A DNA stretch of 46,661 bases from CAZQRW01 sp964596115. GTDB taxonomy: Bacteria > Hydrothermota > UBA3072 > B12-G15. Made by a program: the position numbers and the translations under genes. This document shows positions 8,601 through 15,942 of the stretch, in pieces (the first letter of the stretch is position 1; each line of letters begins with the position of its first letter). The notes under the pieces are model-generated. The model did not search any database. It was given only the letters and a program-made list of their open reading frames with translations, and was not told the origin of the DNA. Location: positions 1 through 46,661 of the forward strand of contig CAZQRW010000006.1 in the NCBI GenBank assembly GCA_964596115.1, read 5' to 3'.

Positions 8601-9607
8601 ATCACTACCCTTTCAATAATTTTTTCTTCAGGGATCCTGTTAAACTTACCTGAAAGTATGACACGAAGGTTTTTTATTTCATTTTCCTTTTTCAAAAGAT
8701 ATCCTACAATTGGCTCAGAGCCAAACACGAGGCGATTAGCCTTGTAAACATAGTTGAGCAAAAACTTTTCCATTAGATACTCGTACTTCACAAAACTATT
8801 TTCATTGACTATATATTTTATTCCTTCGGATAAGGAGTCAAAATATATCCACCTGACAAATCTCTGGGGAATATTCTCCGGGTTTTCATTTATAAGGTCT
8901 ATCATCGTTTCAAATTCAACAAACCCACCTTTTATCAAACTATTCCTTATCATCTCCTTTTTGCCACCGACAATTTTTACCCTTAGTATGGTCCTGAAAT
9001 TAACAAGATCAATTTTCATCTTATAATAGTCTCTGAGAAAAGGTGGATATCCATTTTCTGATAAATATGCCATTAACAGAGAATCGAACATAAAATCTAT
9101 TATCTGGGGATCTTTGTTTATATAAAATGCCTCAACAGTGGAAAAAATTGCCTGAGTCATAAATCCTGGAAGGGTATCGTATCTTTCACCCTGGAAAATA
9201 TCTTTAAGCATATCAATTTGAATTATTCCCAGAGGGGAAAGAATCTCACTGAAATCCCTTTCAAATACCTTGGACTTAAGCATAACTTTAAGATTAAAAT
9301 AATCAAATGGGATATGAACTGTATTCCTAACTTTCTCCTCAATAATGAGCTCATCCACTATCTTATAAGAGGTTTCCCTTGATAATTGTAAAGCTTTATT
9401 ATACATATCCCGACTGGTAAGATCCGAAACGATATGTGCATAATCACTATCTGTAAGAATACGTGAAATCTCCTGTGTATCCTCTGCTTTCACAAGCCTC
9501 TCTATCTTTCCTCTATCAAGAAGCTTAGTCTCAAGTGCCCTAACTCTACCAACGGCATATGAATAATTGGTATTTTCTGTGTAGCTTTCTGGTAATTTAG
9601 TTAGCAT
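8597..9607 (-). CDS. atpC: V/A-type ATPase subunit C (d-type rotor adaptor)
   Basis: 336 residues from the ATG at 9607; an in-frame TTG six bases earlier is an alternative start. Subunit C is the funnel that seats the D/F shaft on the K ring. It is helical, with the family opening (NYSYAVGRVRALETKLLDRG) and the usual three similar helical parts. The start lies inside the 3' end of subunit E (11-nt overlap from the ATG). The only possible ribosome site is a weak GAGGG, so coupling to E translation seems likely. Confidence 0.9.
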   Translation of the reverse strand: MLTKLPESYTENTNYSYAVGRVRALETKLLDRGKIERLVKAEDTQEISRILTDSDYAHIVSDLTSRDMYNKALQLSRETSYKIVDELIIEEKVRNTVHIPFDYFNLKVMLKSKVFERDFSEILSPLGIIQIDMLKDIFQGERYDTLPGFMTQAIFSTVEAFYINKDPQIIDFMFDSLLMAYLSENGYPPFLRDYYKMKIDLVNFRTILRVKIVGGKKEMIRNSLIKGGFVEFETMIDLINENPENIPQRFVRWIYFDSLSEGIKYIVNENSFVKYEYLMEKFLLNYVYKANRLVFGSEPIVGYLLKKENEIKNLRVILSGKFNRIPEEKIIERVVI

Positions 9608-10178
9608 GCCCAAACAATACCCTCACAATTTTTCTATCCAGAATTTCCATAAGTGCCTCTTTAATTGAATCCGGGGTTATTAATACTCTCTTTCTACCTG
9701 ACTCAATTATACAACCTGCTTCAATGGAATTCTCTGTTGATGTTGTGAACCCCAAATTTTTTTCTCTCTTTAGTTCATTTAACTTATCAATCACATCCTT
9801 CTGATGTAGCTTACCCACAAGTACTGTTTCATCTCCTTTTTCTAAATTTTTAAGTACCCATCTTGATATAAATCCAACGTACCTATCCTTGTCCCACTTT
9901 TTGAACTCTTCAAGTGCCTCATCAAAAACATTCTCAAATATTTCTCTCTTCTCTTGGAGAATTTTCTTTTTTTCTTCAAGCCTTTCAATACCTATCAATC
10001 TTTCTTTTTCCTGTTGAAGAAGACTCTCCGCTTTTTTGTTACCTTCAGAAATGATGGTTTCAGCCTTTTCTTTCGCCTCTTTAATCATTTTATCCGCTTC
10101 TCTTCTGGCATCTGCTTTAATCTTATTTGCTTCTTTTTCAGCCTCAGAGATAATTTTTTTTGAAACCTTTCCTTCCAT
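9597..10178 (-). CDS. atpE: V/A-type ATPase subunit E (peripheral stalk)
   Basis: 193 residues. The N-terminal half is a long charged coiled coil (KKIISEAEKEANKIKADARR and on to about residue 90), and the C-terminal half is the globular head-binding domain ending in GRKRVLITPDSIKEALMEIL. With the small stalk subunit encoded first in the operon it forms the stator that holds the A3B3 head still. It starts 7 nt after subunit K; the ribosome site is a modest AGGTG. Confidence 0.92.
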   Translation of the reverse strand: MEGKVSKKIISEAEKEANKIKADARREADKMIKEAKEKAETIISEGNKKAESLLQQEKERLIGIERLEEKKKILQEKREIFENVFDEALEEFKKWDKDRYVGFISRWVLKNLEKGDETVLVGKLHQKDVIDKLNELKREKNLGFTTSTENSIEAGCIIESGRKRVLITPDSIKEALMEILDRKIVRVLFGHAN

Positions 10179-10185
10179 TTTTCAC

Positions 10186-10650
10186 CTACAACTTTAATAT
10201 CAGGAATATCGTTGTAAGAAGTCCAAGAATTGCATAAGTTTCTATCATAGCTGCATATATAACAGCCTTCATTGTTGCCTCAGGCTTCTTCGCCCCCATC
10301 TCAACACCTGCGGCACAAACCTTACCCTGGAATATGCCTGATACCAATCCACCAAATCCTACAGGCAATCCTGCCACAAGAAATCTTACACCTTCAAGTA
10401 CAGTAAGATCAAAACGAGGTGTACCCAAGAGTCCCAATTTCAAGATAATCAAAATGGCTGCGATAAATCCATAAAAACCCTGCGTCCCGGGGAGTGCAAC
10501 CAAAAGAAACAACTTTCCAAATTTATTTGGATCCTCCGAAAGGACGCCTGCTGCTGCCCTTCCTGGAAATCCTATGCCAACACTGGAACCGAACCCAGCA
10601 AATATTGCAGCAACTGCTGCCCCACTCATTGCTATCCAAAAACCGGTCAC
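10186..10650 (-). CDS. atpK: V/A-type ATPase subunit K (proteolipid ring), Na+-type binding site
   Basis: 154 residues forming two fused two-helix hairpins. Compared from memory with the E. hirae NtpK ring, whose sodium site is known, all ligands appear conserved: Leu53, Thr56, Gln57 and Tyr60 in ALPGTQGFYGF, Gln108 in GIFQGKV, and the essential Glu137 in MIETYAIL. Only the second hairpin carries the carboxylate, as is usual for the duplicated V-type form. This predicts Na+ rather than H+ coupling. The gene uses a GTG start directly after the stop of subunit I, with AAAGGAGG upstream. Confidence 0.95.
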   Translation of the reverse strand: MTGFWIAMSGAAVAAIFAGFGSSVGIGFPGRAAAGVLSEDPNKFGKLFLLVALPGTQGFYGFIAAILIILKLGLLGTPRFDLTVLEGVRFLVAGLPVGFGGLVSGIFQGKVCAAGVEMGAKKPEATMKAVIYAAMIETYAILGLLTTIFLILKL

Positions 10651-12633
10651 CTATACCTCCTTTTTTTGTTTTATTTCTCTCACAATAACATACTTCTCTG
10701 ATTTCTTAAACGGAGTAAAGGCTTCACCTCCACCCTCATAAAACTTAGTAAAAAACTCAACGTATTGGAGTCTCAAAGTATGAACAAAGGCACCAAGAGC
10801 GTTGATAGCGGTACTGAATAAATGCCCACCAATAAATATAAATATACCTATTACAACGCCGAGCACTGGGATAGGCCTTATCAATGAAATAATAATATTT
10901 ACAGACATAGCGATACCTGCTGTTACCATACCCAGTGCCATAATTCTGCTGTAGGAGAGAACATCCCCAATAAATCCAAAGAAACCACTATACAGGGTAT
11001 AAAAACCCTTCAATATAGTCTTTACAAGTGTATTACTTGGCCATCCAAAAAGTAGAATCATAAACATAGGGAAAAGAATAGGTATAGAGAATAATAATAG
11101 TTTGGTAGTAGCAAGATGGAATCTCTTCAAAATAAAGATTATTAAAAATATATATATCCAGAAGAATATCCAGGAAAATTCATTTCCAAGAGCAGATAAA
11201 TACATCCTTCTCCTAAACTTCTCTATTCCACCGATCGTCCAACCATAAAATATCTGTATTACCCCGATCATAATGGAGATGGCAAAGAATACCAATGGAC
11301 TTTTAAATGGGTCAAATAACATCATACGATATCTAAAATTATGCAGTGCAGGTATAAGACTATCTATGTCGCCAAACCACCCCCCCGTAATTGCTCCTGT
11401 AAATATAGTTGTTATACCACCTATGATTAATACCCAGAGGAATCTTTCCCCTCCTGGAATCTTTTTTAAGAGATAAAAACCTATGGCAATGAGCAATAAA
11501 CCATAGCCGGCATCTGTCAGACAGAATGCAAATATAATAGCAAAAAATGGAGAAAGAAAAGTAGAAGGATCCACTTCAAAGTATCGTGGTAATCCGAATA
11601 GTTCCGTTATAACCTCAAATGGTCTCCCAAATTTAGGGTTCTTTAATTTTATAGGTGGGGATTCATTTTTTTCTGGTTTCTCCCATTTATAATCTATATC
11701 ATCAAACTTATTAAGAAATTCTTCAAATGCCTTTTTATGTTCGTCTTCTATCCACCCGTTAATAATAAAGACATAGTTACTCTTAAGGAAATTTTCAGGT
11801 AATTTTTTCCTCTGTAATAGGGTATTGAAATAATCATATAGAACCAAAAACCTTTTCCTCAAATTGCCCTTTTCCTCATAGCTCTTATGTAGAAGGCCAA
11901 GCCTTCCTTTAAGTTTCTCCTCTTTTGACCGAAGAGATGAGATATTCTCACTAACCAAACCACGTTTAATTGGCAAATCAACTACTTCAAAATCAAGTGT
12001 TGAAAATGCATCTGTAATTTCTTTTTCGTCTTCATTCAAATATACAATATGACATCCTATTTTTGAGGTTTCAACAAATACTATCTGATAATCTACGGGC
12101 AGGTCATCGAATAGTTTTATCAATGTATCCTCTTCTACATAATTGAACACTATCAACTCAGAAATATATTTCTCAAATCTGCCTAAATCTTCTACCTTTG
12201 TCTCAAGATTTTCCCATACTTTAATTTTTTCTATTTCATTTGTAGTAGATTCAATAGCATTCTTCGTATCAATTATTTCATCCTTAATATTAATTATTTC
12301 ATCCAATTCTTCTCTTTTGAAACTTGATACCGTCTCTGCATATTTAGAGGGAGGAACAACTATCTTTAATTCAATAAAACCGGATAGGGGGCTTTTATCT
12401 GGATCAACCGGTTCAAGGAATTCAATAGCAGATTCAAGAGTTTTTACCAGTGACTCTAAATCACTATCGACATAATCCTCATCTGGAACGAGTTCAGGGA
12501 ATTCCTCTGCAAAGGGTGATTCCTTCATATTTGATATATGTAGGGCACCCTCATTTTGAAGGTCTTCCAAAAATTTATCCTTAGTTTCTTTATATAAAAG
12601 AATCGAGATCTTCGTTACAGGGGCTACGCTCAT
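10651..12633 (-). CDS. atpI: V/A-type ATPase subunit I (membrane stator, a-subunit equivalent)
   Basis: 660 residues. The N-terminal half (to about 340) is a soluble coiled-coil arm that meets the peripheral stalks; the C-terminal half has about seven to eight membrane helices forming the ion half-channels next to the K ring. Family marks include FFAIIFAFCLTDAGYGLLL, SYSRIMALGMVTAGIA and the late GGHLFSTAINALGAFVHTLR, which holds the conserved arginine (HTLRLQY) facing the ring. The ATG overlaps the stop of the stalk gene before it (ATGA). Confidence 0.94.
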   Translation of the reverse strand: MSVAPVTKISILLYKETKDKFLEDLQNEGALHISNMKESPFAEEFPELVPDEDYVDSDLESLVKTLESAIEFLEPVDPDKSPLSGFIELKIVVPPSKYAETVSSFKREELDEIINIKDEIIDTKNAIESTTNEIEKIKVWENLETKVEDLGRFEKYISELIVFNYVEEDTLIKLFDDLPVDYQIVFVETSKIGCHIVYLNEDEKEITDAFSTLDFEVVDLPIKRGLVSENISSLRSKEEKLKGRLGLLHKSYEEKGNLRKRFLVLYDYFNTLLQRKKLPENFLKSNYVFIINGWIEDEHKKAFEEFLNKFDDIDYKWEKPEKNESPPIKLKNPKFGRPFEVITELFGLPRYFEVDPSTFLSPFFAIIFAFCLTDAGYGLLLIAIGFYLLKKIPGGERFLWVLIIGGITTIFTGAITGGWFGDIDSLIPALHNFRYRMMLFDPFKSPLVFFAISIMIGVIQIFYGWTIGGIEKFRRRMYLSALGNEFSWIFFWIYIFLIIFILKRFHLATTKLLLFSIPILFPMFMILLFGWPSNTLVKTILKGFYTLYSGFFGFIGDVLSYSRIMALGMVTAGIAMSVNIIISLIRPIPVLGVVIGIFIFIGGHLFSTAINALGAFVHTLRLQYVEFFTKFYEGGGEAFTPFKKSEKYVIVREIKQKKEV

Positions 12634-12944
12634 AGGTTATCTATTTCCGAAAGGATAATTTCTTTTGCCTCTTGGATTTTTAACTTAGTATTGTTATCTA
12701 TAATCTTTATTTTATCTTCGAGTTGTTTTTCCATCTTTTCGGTAGCCCGCTTTCCTTCTTTCTCTCCTTTTTCAATTGCTTCTTTTATATTTTTTTCTAC
12801 ACTTTCTTCAGCATCCTGTATAATTTTTTTCGCCTTTTTTTCTGCATTAGCAATAATTTGTGATGATTCTATCCTTGCATTGTTTATAATTTTTTCTGCT
12901 TCTTTTTCTGCTTCTTTTATCTCCTTTATTAGTTCTCTTGCCAT
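12630..12944 (-). CDS. ahaH: V/A-type ATPase small peripheral-stalk subunit (AhaH/NtpF type)
   Basis: 104 residues, nearly all one amphipathic coiled coil rich in K, E and A (IKEAEKEAEKIINNARIES; ATEKMEKQLEDKIKI). It pairs with subunit E to form the outer stalk. It is the first gene of the operon, as in E. hirae. A strong AGGAGG lies 5 nt before the ATG, and the predicted transcript starts only about 13 nt upstream. Assignment rests on length, coiled-coil nature and position, because low-complexity sequences like this are hard to place by motif. Confidence 0.85.
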   Translation of the reverse strand: MARELIKEIKEAEKEAEKIINNARIESSQIIANAEKKAKKIIQDAEESVEKNIKEAIEKGEKEGKRATEKMEKQLEDKIKIIDNNTKLKIQEAKEIILSEIDNL

Positions 12945-12963
12945 CTTTCCTCCTGTTTTGAAT

Positions 12964-12991
12964 AAAATAAAACTTTAATATATTTTGTCAA
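12964..12991 (-). promoter_or_regulatory. Promoter of the V/A-ATPase operon
   Basis: On the minus strand: -35 TTGACA (12991-12986), 16-nt spacer, -10 TATTTT (12969-12964). Six bases further on the predicted start is near 12957, giving a 13-nt leader that begins just before AGGAGG. It is back to back with the promoter for the rightward membrane-protein gene. Confidence 0.6.
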
Positions 12992-13007
12992 GTTTTTTCT
13001 TGACAAA
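12984..13007. repeat. Inverted repeat made of the two facing -35 elements
   Basis: TTTGTCAAG (12984-12992), six T residues, CTTGACAAA (12999-13007): perfect 9-bp arms. Each arm holds the TTGACA of one of two divergent promoters, so the palindrome may simply be two -35 boxes placed symmetrically, or it may be an operator that a dimeric regulator could use to control both. Confidence 0.6.
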
Positions 13008-13027
13008 GCTTTAGGAATGTATATAGT
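13000..13027 (+). promoter_or_regulatory. Promoter of the lysine-tailed membrane protein gene
   Basis: TTGACA (13000-13005), 16-nt spacer, TATAGT (13022-13027). The predicted start is near 13034, leaving an 18-nt leader that contains GGAGGTG (13041-13047). Confidence 0.65.
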
Positions 13028-13051
13028 TAAAAAAAATAAAGGAGGTGTAAT

Positions 13052-14347
13052 GTGACACTTGACTTTACTTATAAGGACGTTTTTAGGTCTGTTAGATTAG
13101 GTTTTTCACCCAAAAAAATCTGGGTTGCCTTTAGGGGCATTTTTTATGCTGTAATTCTTTATGCCATATTCTCGTATTTAGCTTTTCTTGTAAGTGGCTG
13201 GGGTATAAAGAATATCTGGCAAACGTATCGATACATTCCATTTCCCTTTTTAAACGCTCATCTTACATGGTACGGATGGATTTTGTGGATAGTTGGTGCC
13301 CTATTTGCCCTCTTTTATTATATGGTGACTTTCACTGCAATCTCAAAAATTACCTTTGAGCAACTTAAGGGTGACGAATTTTTTGAAACAAAAGAAGCAT
13401 GGAAATTTGCTTATAAAAACTGGAAGGGCACTTTTCTTTCCCCCATATATCTGTCAATTTTCATAGCAATTCTGATATTTGTTGGTATGTTGATTGGTCT
13501 CGTCGGAAGAATTCCAACCTTTGGGCAAATAATTGTCGGTATCATCGCACTACCAACATTTGCTGGTGCCTTTTTCGTTGTATATCTGACGATTGTTTTA
13601 GGTGTCATACTCCTAATAGCACCTGCTATTGTTTCAACAACAGAAAGTGATACTTTTGATACCCTCTTTGAAGGCTTTAGTGTTCTTAACGATCAGACAT
13701 GGAGATTCTTCCTATGGGAATTTATTCTTATGCTCTGTGCATTTCTTGCAATGTTAGTATTTGCTATTCTTATAAAATATACACTCAGGTTAAGCTTCTG
13801 GGCAGTTGGTATCTGGCAGGGCCCTAGGAACTGGTGGAATATTATGTGGCAAAATGGAAAATGGTATCTATATTTACCTTTTGCTCCCACATGGCTTTTG
13901 AAATGGTTCCCATCAATCGTTGCCCCTGCTAAATTTATAAGTGCAGGGATGCCAAAAGTATATCCAGGAGCTGCTACTTCCTTTGGTGGATTTTTGGTTG
14001 GTCTCTCTTTTTATGGAATTGCATTCGCTATTCTTGCATATGGTGCAGCAATAGTTTCAGCTGGACAAACTATTATCTACACTATTCTGGTTAAATTGAA
14101 AGATGATAAAAACCTTCTCGAAAAGAAAGAAGAATTATTTGAAGCAGAAGAAGTTACTGTTAAACCAGAAAAGATAGAGAAAACGGAAAAAACAAAAACC
14201 AAAAGGAGGGTCACCAAAATAGCACCAAAGAAAAAGGCAAAAAAGACTACTACGAAGAAAAAGCCCAAAAAGACAACAACCAAAAAGAAGACAACAGCAA
14301 AAAAGAGTACAGCAAAAAAGAAAACAAAAAAGACTACTAAGAAGTAA
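13052..14347 (+). CDS. Multi-pass membrane protein with histone-H1-like lysine-rich tail
   Basis: 431 residues. The start is GTG at 13052, six bases after GGAGG; the ATG two bases earlier runs straight into a stop codon. Residues about 25-350 hold roughly six membrane helices (FYAVILYAIFSYLAFLVSG, LSIFIAILIFVGMLIGLVG and others). From about residue 365 the chain becomes very basic: some 65 residues built of K, T, A and P in repeats such as KKTTTKKKPKK and TTAKKSTAKKK. Tails of this kind occur in histone H1 and bacterial H1-like proteins and bind nucleic acid; here the tail follows the last helix and would be cytoplasmic if topology allows. Family not recognised. Monocistronic, with its own promoter and terminator. 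Confidence 0.8.
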   Translation: MTLDFTYKDVFRSVRLGFSPKKIWVAFRGIFYAVILYAIFSYLAFLVSGWGIKNIWQTYRYIPFPFLNAHLTWYGWILWIVGALFALFYYMVTFTAISKITFEQLKGDEFFETKEAWKFAYKNWKGTFLSPIYLSIFIAILIFVGMLIGLVGRIPTFGQIIVGIIALPTFAGAFFVVYLTIVLGVILLIAPAIVSTTESDTFDTLFEGFSVLNDQTWRFFLWEFILMLCAFLAMLVFAILIKYTLRLSFWAVGIWQGPRNWWNIMWQNGKWYLYLPFAPTWLLKWFPSIVAPAKFISAGMPKVYPGAATSFGGFLVGLSFYGIAFAILAYGAAIVSAGQTIIYTILVKLKDDKNLLEKKEELFEAEEVTVKPEKIEKTEKTKTKRRVTKIAPKKKAKKTTTKKKPKKTTTKKKTTAKKSTAKKKTKKTTKK

Positions 14348-14350
14348 TTT

Positions 14351-14380
14351 AAAAACCCCTGCACTGCAGGGGTTTTTATT
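14351..14380 (+). terminator. Rho-independent terminator
   Basis: Stem CCCCTG (14356-14361) with CAGGGG (14367-14372), extended outward by AAAAA/TTTTT pairs, then the T run TTTTTATT. It lies 3 nt after the stop codon of the membrane-protein gene and just before the xseB promoter. It is the only textbook terminator in the window. Confidence 0.9.
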
Positions 14381-14383
14381 ATG

Positions 14384-14411
14384 TTGACATTATTCTTTTT
14401 TATATTATTCT
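14384..14411 (+). promoter_or_regulatory. Leaderless promoter of the xseB-deoC operon
   Basis: TTGACA (14384-14389), 16-nt spacer, TATTCT (14406-14411), then six T residues and the ATG of xseB at 14418. RNA synthesis usually begins about 7 nt after the -10, which is the A of the ATG. There is no Shine-Dalgarno sequence in the T-rich stretch before the start. Confidence 0.6.
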
Positions 14412-14417
14412 TTTTTT

Positions 14418-14639
14418 ATGAAATTTGAAGAAGAACTTAAGAGACTTGAGGAAATTGTTAAGCAACTTGAGAATGAAGAAACCTCCCTTGATGATTCTAT
14501 ATCTCTTTTTGAAGAGGGAACAAAGATACTCAAGAAACTCAAGGAAAAATTGAATGAAGCTGAAAAAAAAGTGAAAATCCTTCTTAAGGATTCTGAAGGT
14601 GAGTTTCATCTTGAAGAGGAGGGGAATGAAACTCCTTAA
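14418..14639 (+). CDS. xseB: Exodeoxyribonuclease VII small subunit
   Basis: 73 residues, the normal length. XseB packs several copies around the large subunit XseA to make exonuclease VII, which degrades single-stranded DNA to oligonucleotides. The family signature is plain: FEEELKRLEEIVKQLENE, then SLDDSISLFEEGTKI. The large-subunit gene, usually just upstream, is absent; a terminator and an unrelated membrane gene sit there instead. xseB heads the operon and appears to be translated from a leaderless transcript. Its 3' end overlaps ispA by 14 nt, an arrangement (xseB-ispA-dxs) common in bacteria. Confidence 0.93.
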   Translation: MKFEEELKRLEEIVKQLENEETSLDDSISLFEEGTKILKKLKEKLNEAEKKVKILLKDSEGEFHLEEEGNETP

Positions 14640-15498
14640 GGAATTGAAAAAGGTGGTAGATAAGTACCTTGATCAATTCCTGCCTGAAAAATCTTCATTC
14701 CCTTCTATTATTTACCAGGCAATGAGATACAGTATTTTTGCTGGAGGAAAAAGGATAAGACCTATTCTTCTTATCCTTTCATACGATGCTTGTGGAGGAC
14801 AAAGCAGAGAGAAAATAATGGGTATAGCCTGTGCACTGGAAATGATTCACACCTACTCTCTTATTCATGATGATTTACCAAGTATGGACAATGATGATTT
14901 AAGAAGAGGTAAACCCACACTTCATAAGGTTTTTGGAGAAGCGGTGGCTATTCTTGCAGGGGATGCTTTATTTTCAAGGGCTTTTTATACTATTGCACAT
15001 TCCGATATTCAACCTGAAACATTAAATCAGGCAGAAAGGGTTTTGACAAATGCAATCAGCGATACAGGCATAGTGGGTGGACAGGTGGTTGACATAGAAA
15101 TGGCAATGCAGAGGAAAAAAGCCCTCCCCAAAATTCTACGATATATCCATTCCCATAAAACTGCAATTTTTATATCTGCTTCCTGTGAAATAGGAGGCAT
15201 ACTTGCGAATACAAGTAGCTCCAACAGACATCATCTTAGAAATGGAGGACTCGCACTTGGAATGGCATTTCAGATTCTGGACGATGTTCTTGATGTTGTA
15301 GGTGACGAGAAAATCGTGGGCAAAAATTTACGAACTGATGAAAATAAGATTACATATCCCCAGGTATATGGAATAGAAGGGTCAAAAAGAAGGGTTGAGA
15401 AGTATACGGATCTTGCTATTAAAGAATTTTCTGCTTTACAGGGAGAAAGTTCTCCATTAATAATGACTGCTCAATTCCTGATGGAAAGGATGTATTGA
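14626..15498 (+). CDS. ispA: Polyprenyl diphosphate synthase (farnesyl/geranylgeranyl type)
   Basis: 290 residues. It condenses isopentenyl diphosphate with allylic diphosphates to make the C15-C20 precursors of quinones and of the undecaprenyl carrier. Both aspartate-rich motifs are present: IHDDLPSMDNDD and ILDDVLDVVGD, along with GGKRIRP near the N terminus. The ATG at 14626 follows GAGGAGGGG, making it preferable to an earlier in-frame start. Downstream lies dxs, which starts the pathway that supplies its substrate. Chain length cannot be settled from sequence alone. Confidence 0.92.
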   Translation: MKLLKELKKVVDKYLDQFLPEKSSFPSIIYQAMRYSIFAGGKRIRPILLILSYDACGGQSREKIMGIACALEMIHTYSLIHDDLPSMDNDDLRRGKPTLHKVFGEAVAILAGDALFSRAFYTIAHSDIQPETLNQAERVLTNAISDTGIVGGQVVDIEMAMQRKKALPKILRYIHSHKTAIFISASCEIGGILANTSSSNRHHLRNGGLALGMAFQILDDVLDVVGDEKIVGKNLRTDENKITYPQVYGIEGSKRRVEKYTDLAIKEFSALQGESSPLIMTAQFLMERMY

Positions 15499-15935
15499 TG
15501 GACGTTTATCATAATTATAATCTGATCATTGTTACAATAATTAGTATTATTTTCACCCAGGTAATAAAGGTATTAAATTATTACATTGTACATAAGAAAA
15601 TAAATTTTACGAGATTTGTAGAAACAGGAGGAATGCCCAGTTCCCACTCTTCTGCTTCGTCAACACTTGCCACACTTGTTGCATTAAGAAATGGTGTCAC
15701 TTCTACTTCATTTGCAATTATTTTGTTTATTACCACATTTATAATGTATGAAGCAGCGGGAGTAAGAAGATCCGCTGGCCAACAAGCAAAGATTCTAAAT
15801 GATATTATGGATGATCTTTATAGTCATAAACCAATAAGTGACAACAAATTGAAGGAATTGCTTGGGCATACACCTACCGAGGTCATCCTTGGTAGTATGC
15901 TTGGCATCGTAATAGCTTTTGCCTTTTACAGATGA
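15498..15935 (+). CDS. DUF212 / divergent PAP2-family membrane protein (YuiD-like)
   Basis: 145 residues with about four membrane segments. The motif TGGMPSSHSSASSTLATLVA is the hallmark of the DUF212 family, a distant relative of acid phosphatase/phosphatidate phosphatase membrane proteins; it is joined here by EAAGVRRSAGQQAKILN and GHTPTEVILGSMLGI. Activity in this family is not well established; its place between a prenyl synthase and dxs hints at a polyprenyl diphosphate substrate (inference). The ATG shares one base with the ispA stop (TGATG). Confidence 0.88.
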   Translation: MDVYHNYNLIIVTIISIIFTQVIKVLNYYIVHKKINFTRFVETGGMPSSHSSASSTLATLVALRNGVTSTSFAIILFITTFIMYEAAGVRRSAGQQAKILNDIMDDLYSHKPISDNKLKELLGHTPTEVILGSMLGIVIAFAFYR

Positions 15936-15942
15936 GGTGAAA

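Noticed and set aside
12143..12475. Plus-strand frames within the ATPase operon (for example 12143-12475, 6135-6377, 7020-7352)
   Set aside because: They lie wholly inside well-identified minus-strand genes, lack ribosome sites and show no family features.
14077..14364. Minus-strand frame of 95 codons rich in F and V
   Set aside because: It is the mirror of the lysine-rich tail coding sequence (AAA/AAG read backwards) and crosses the terminator.
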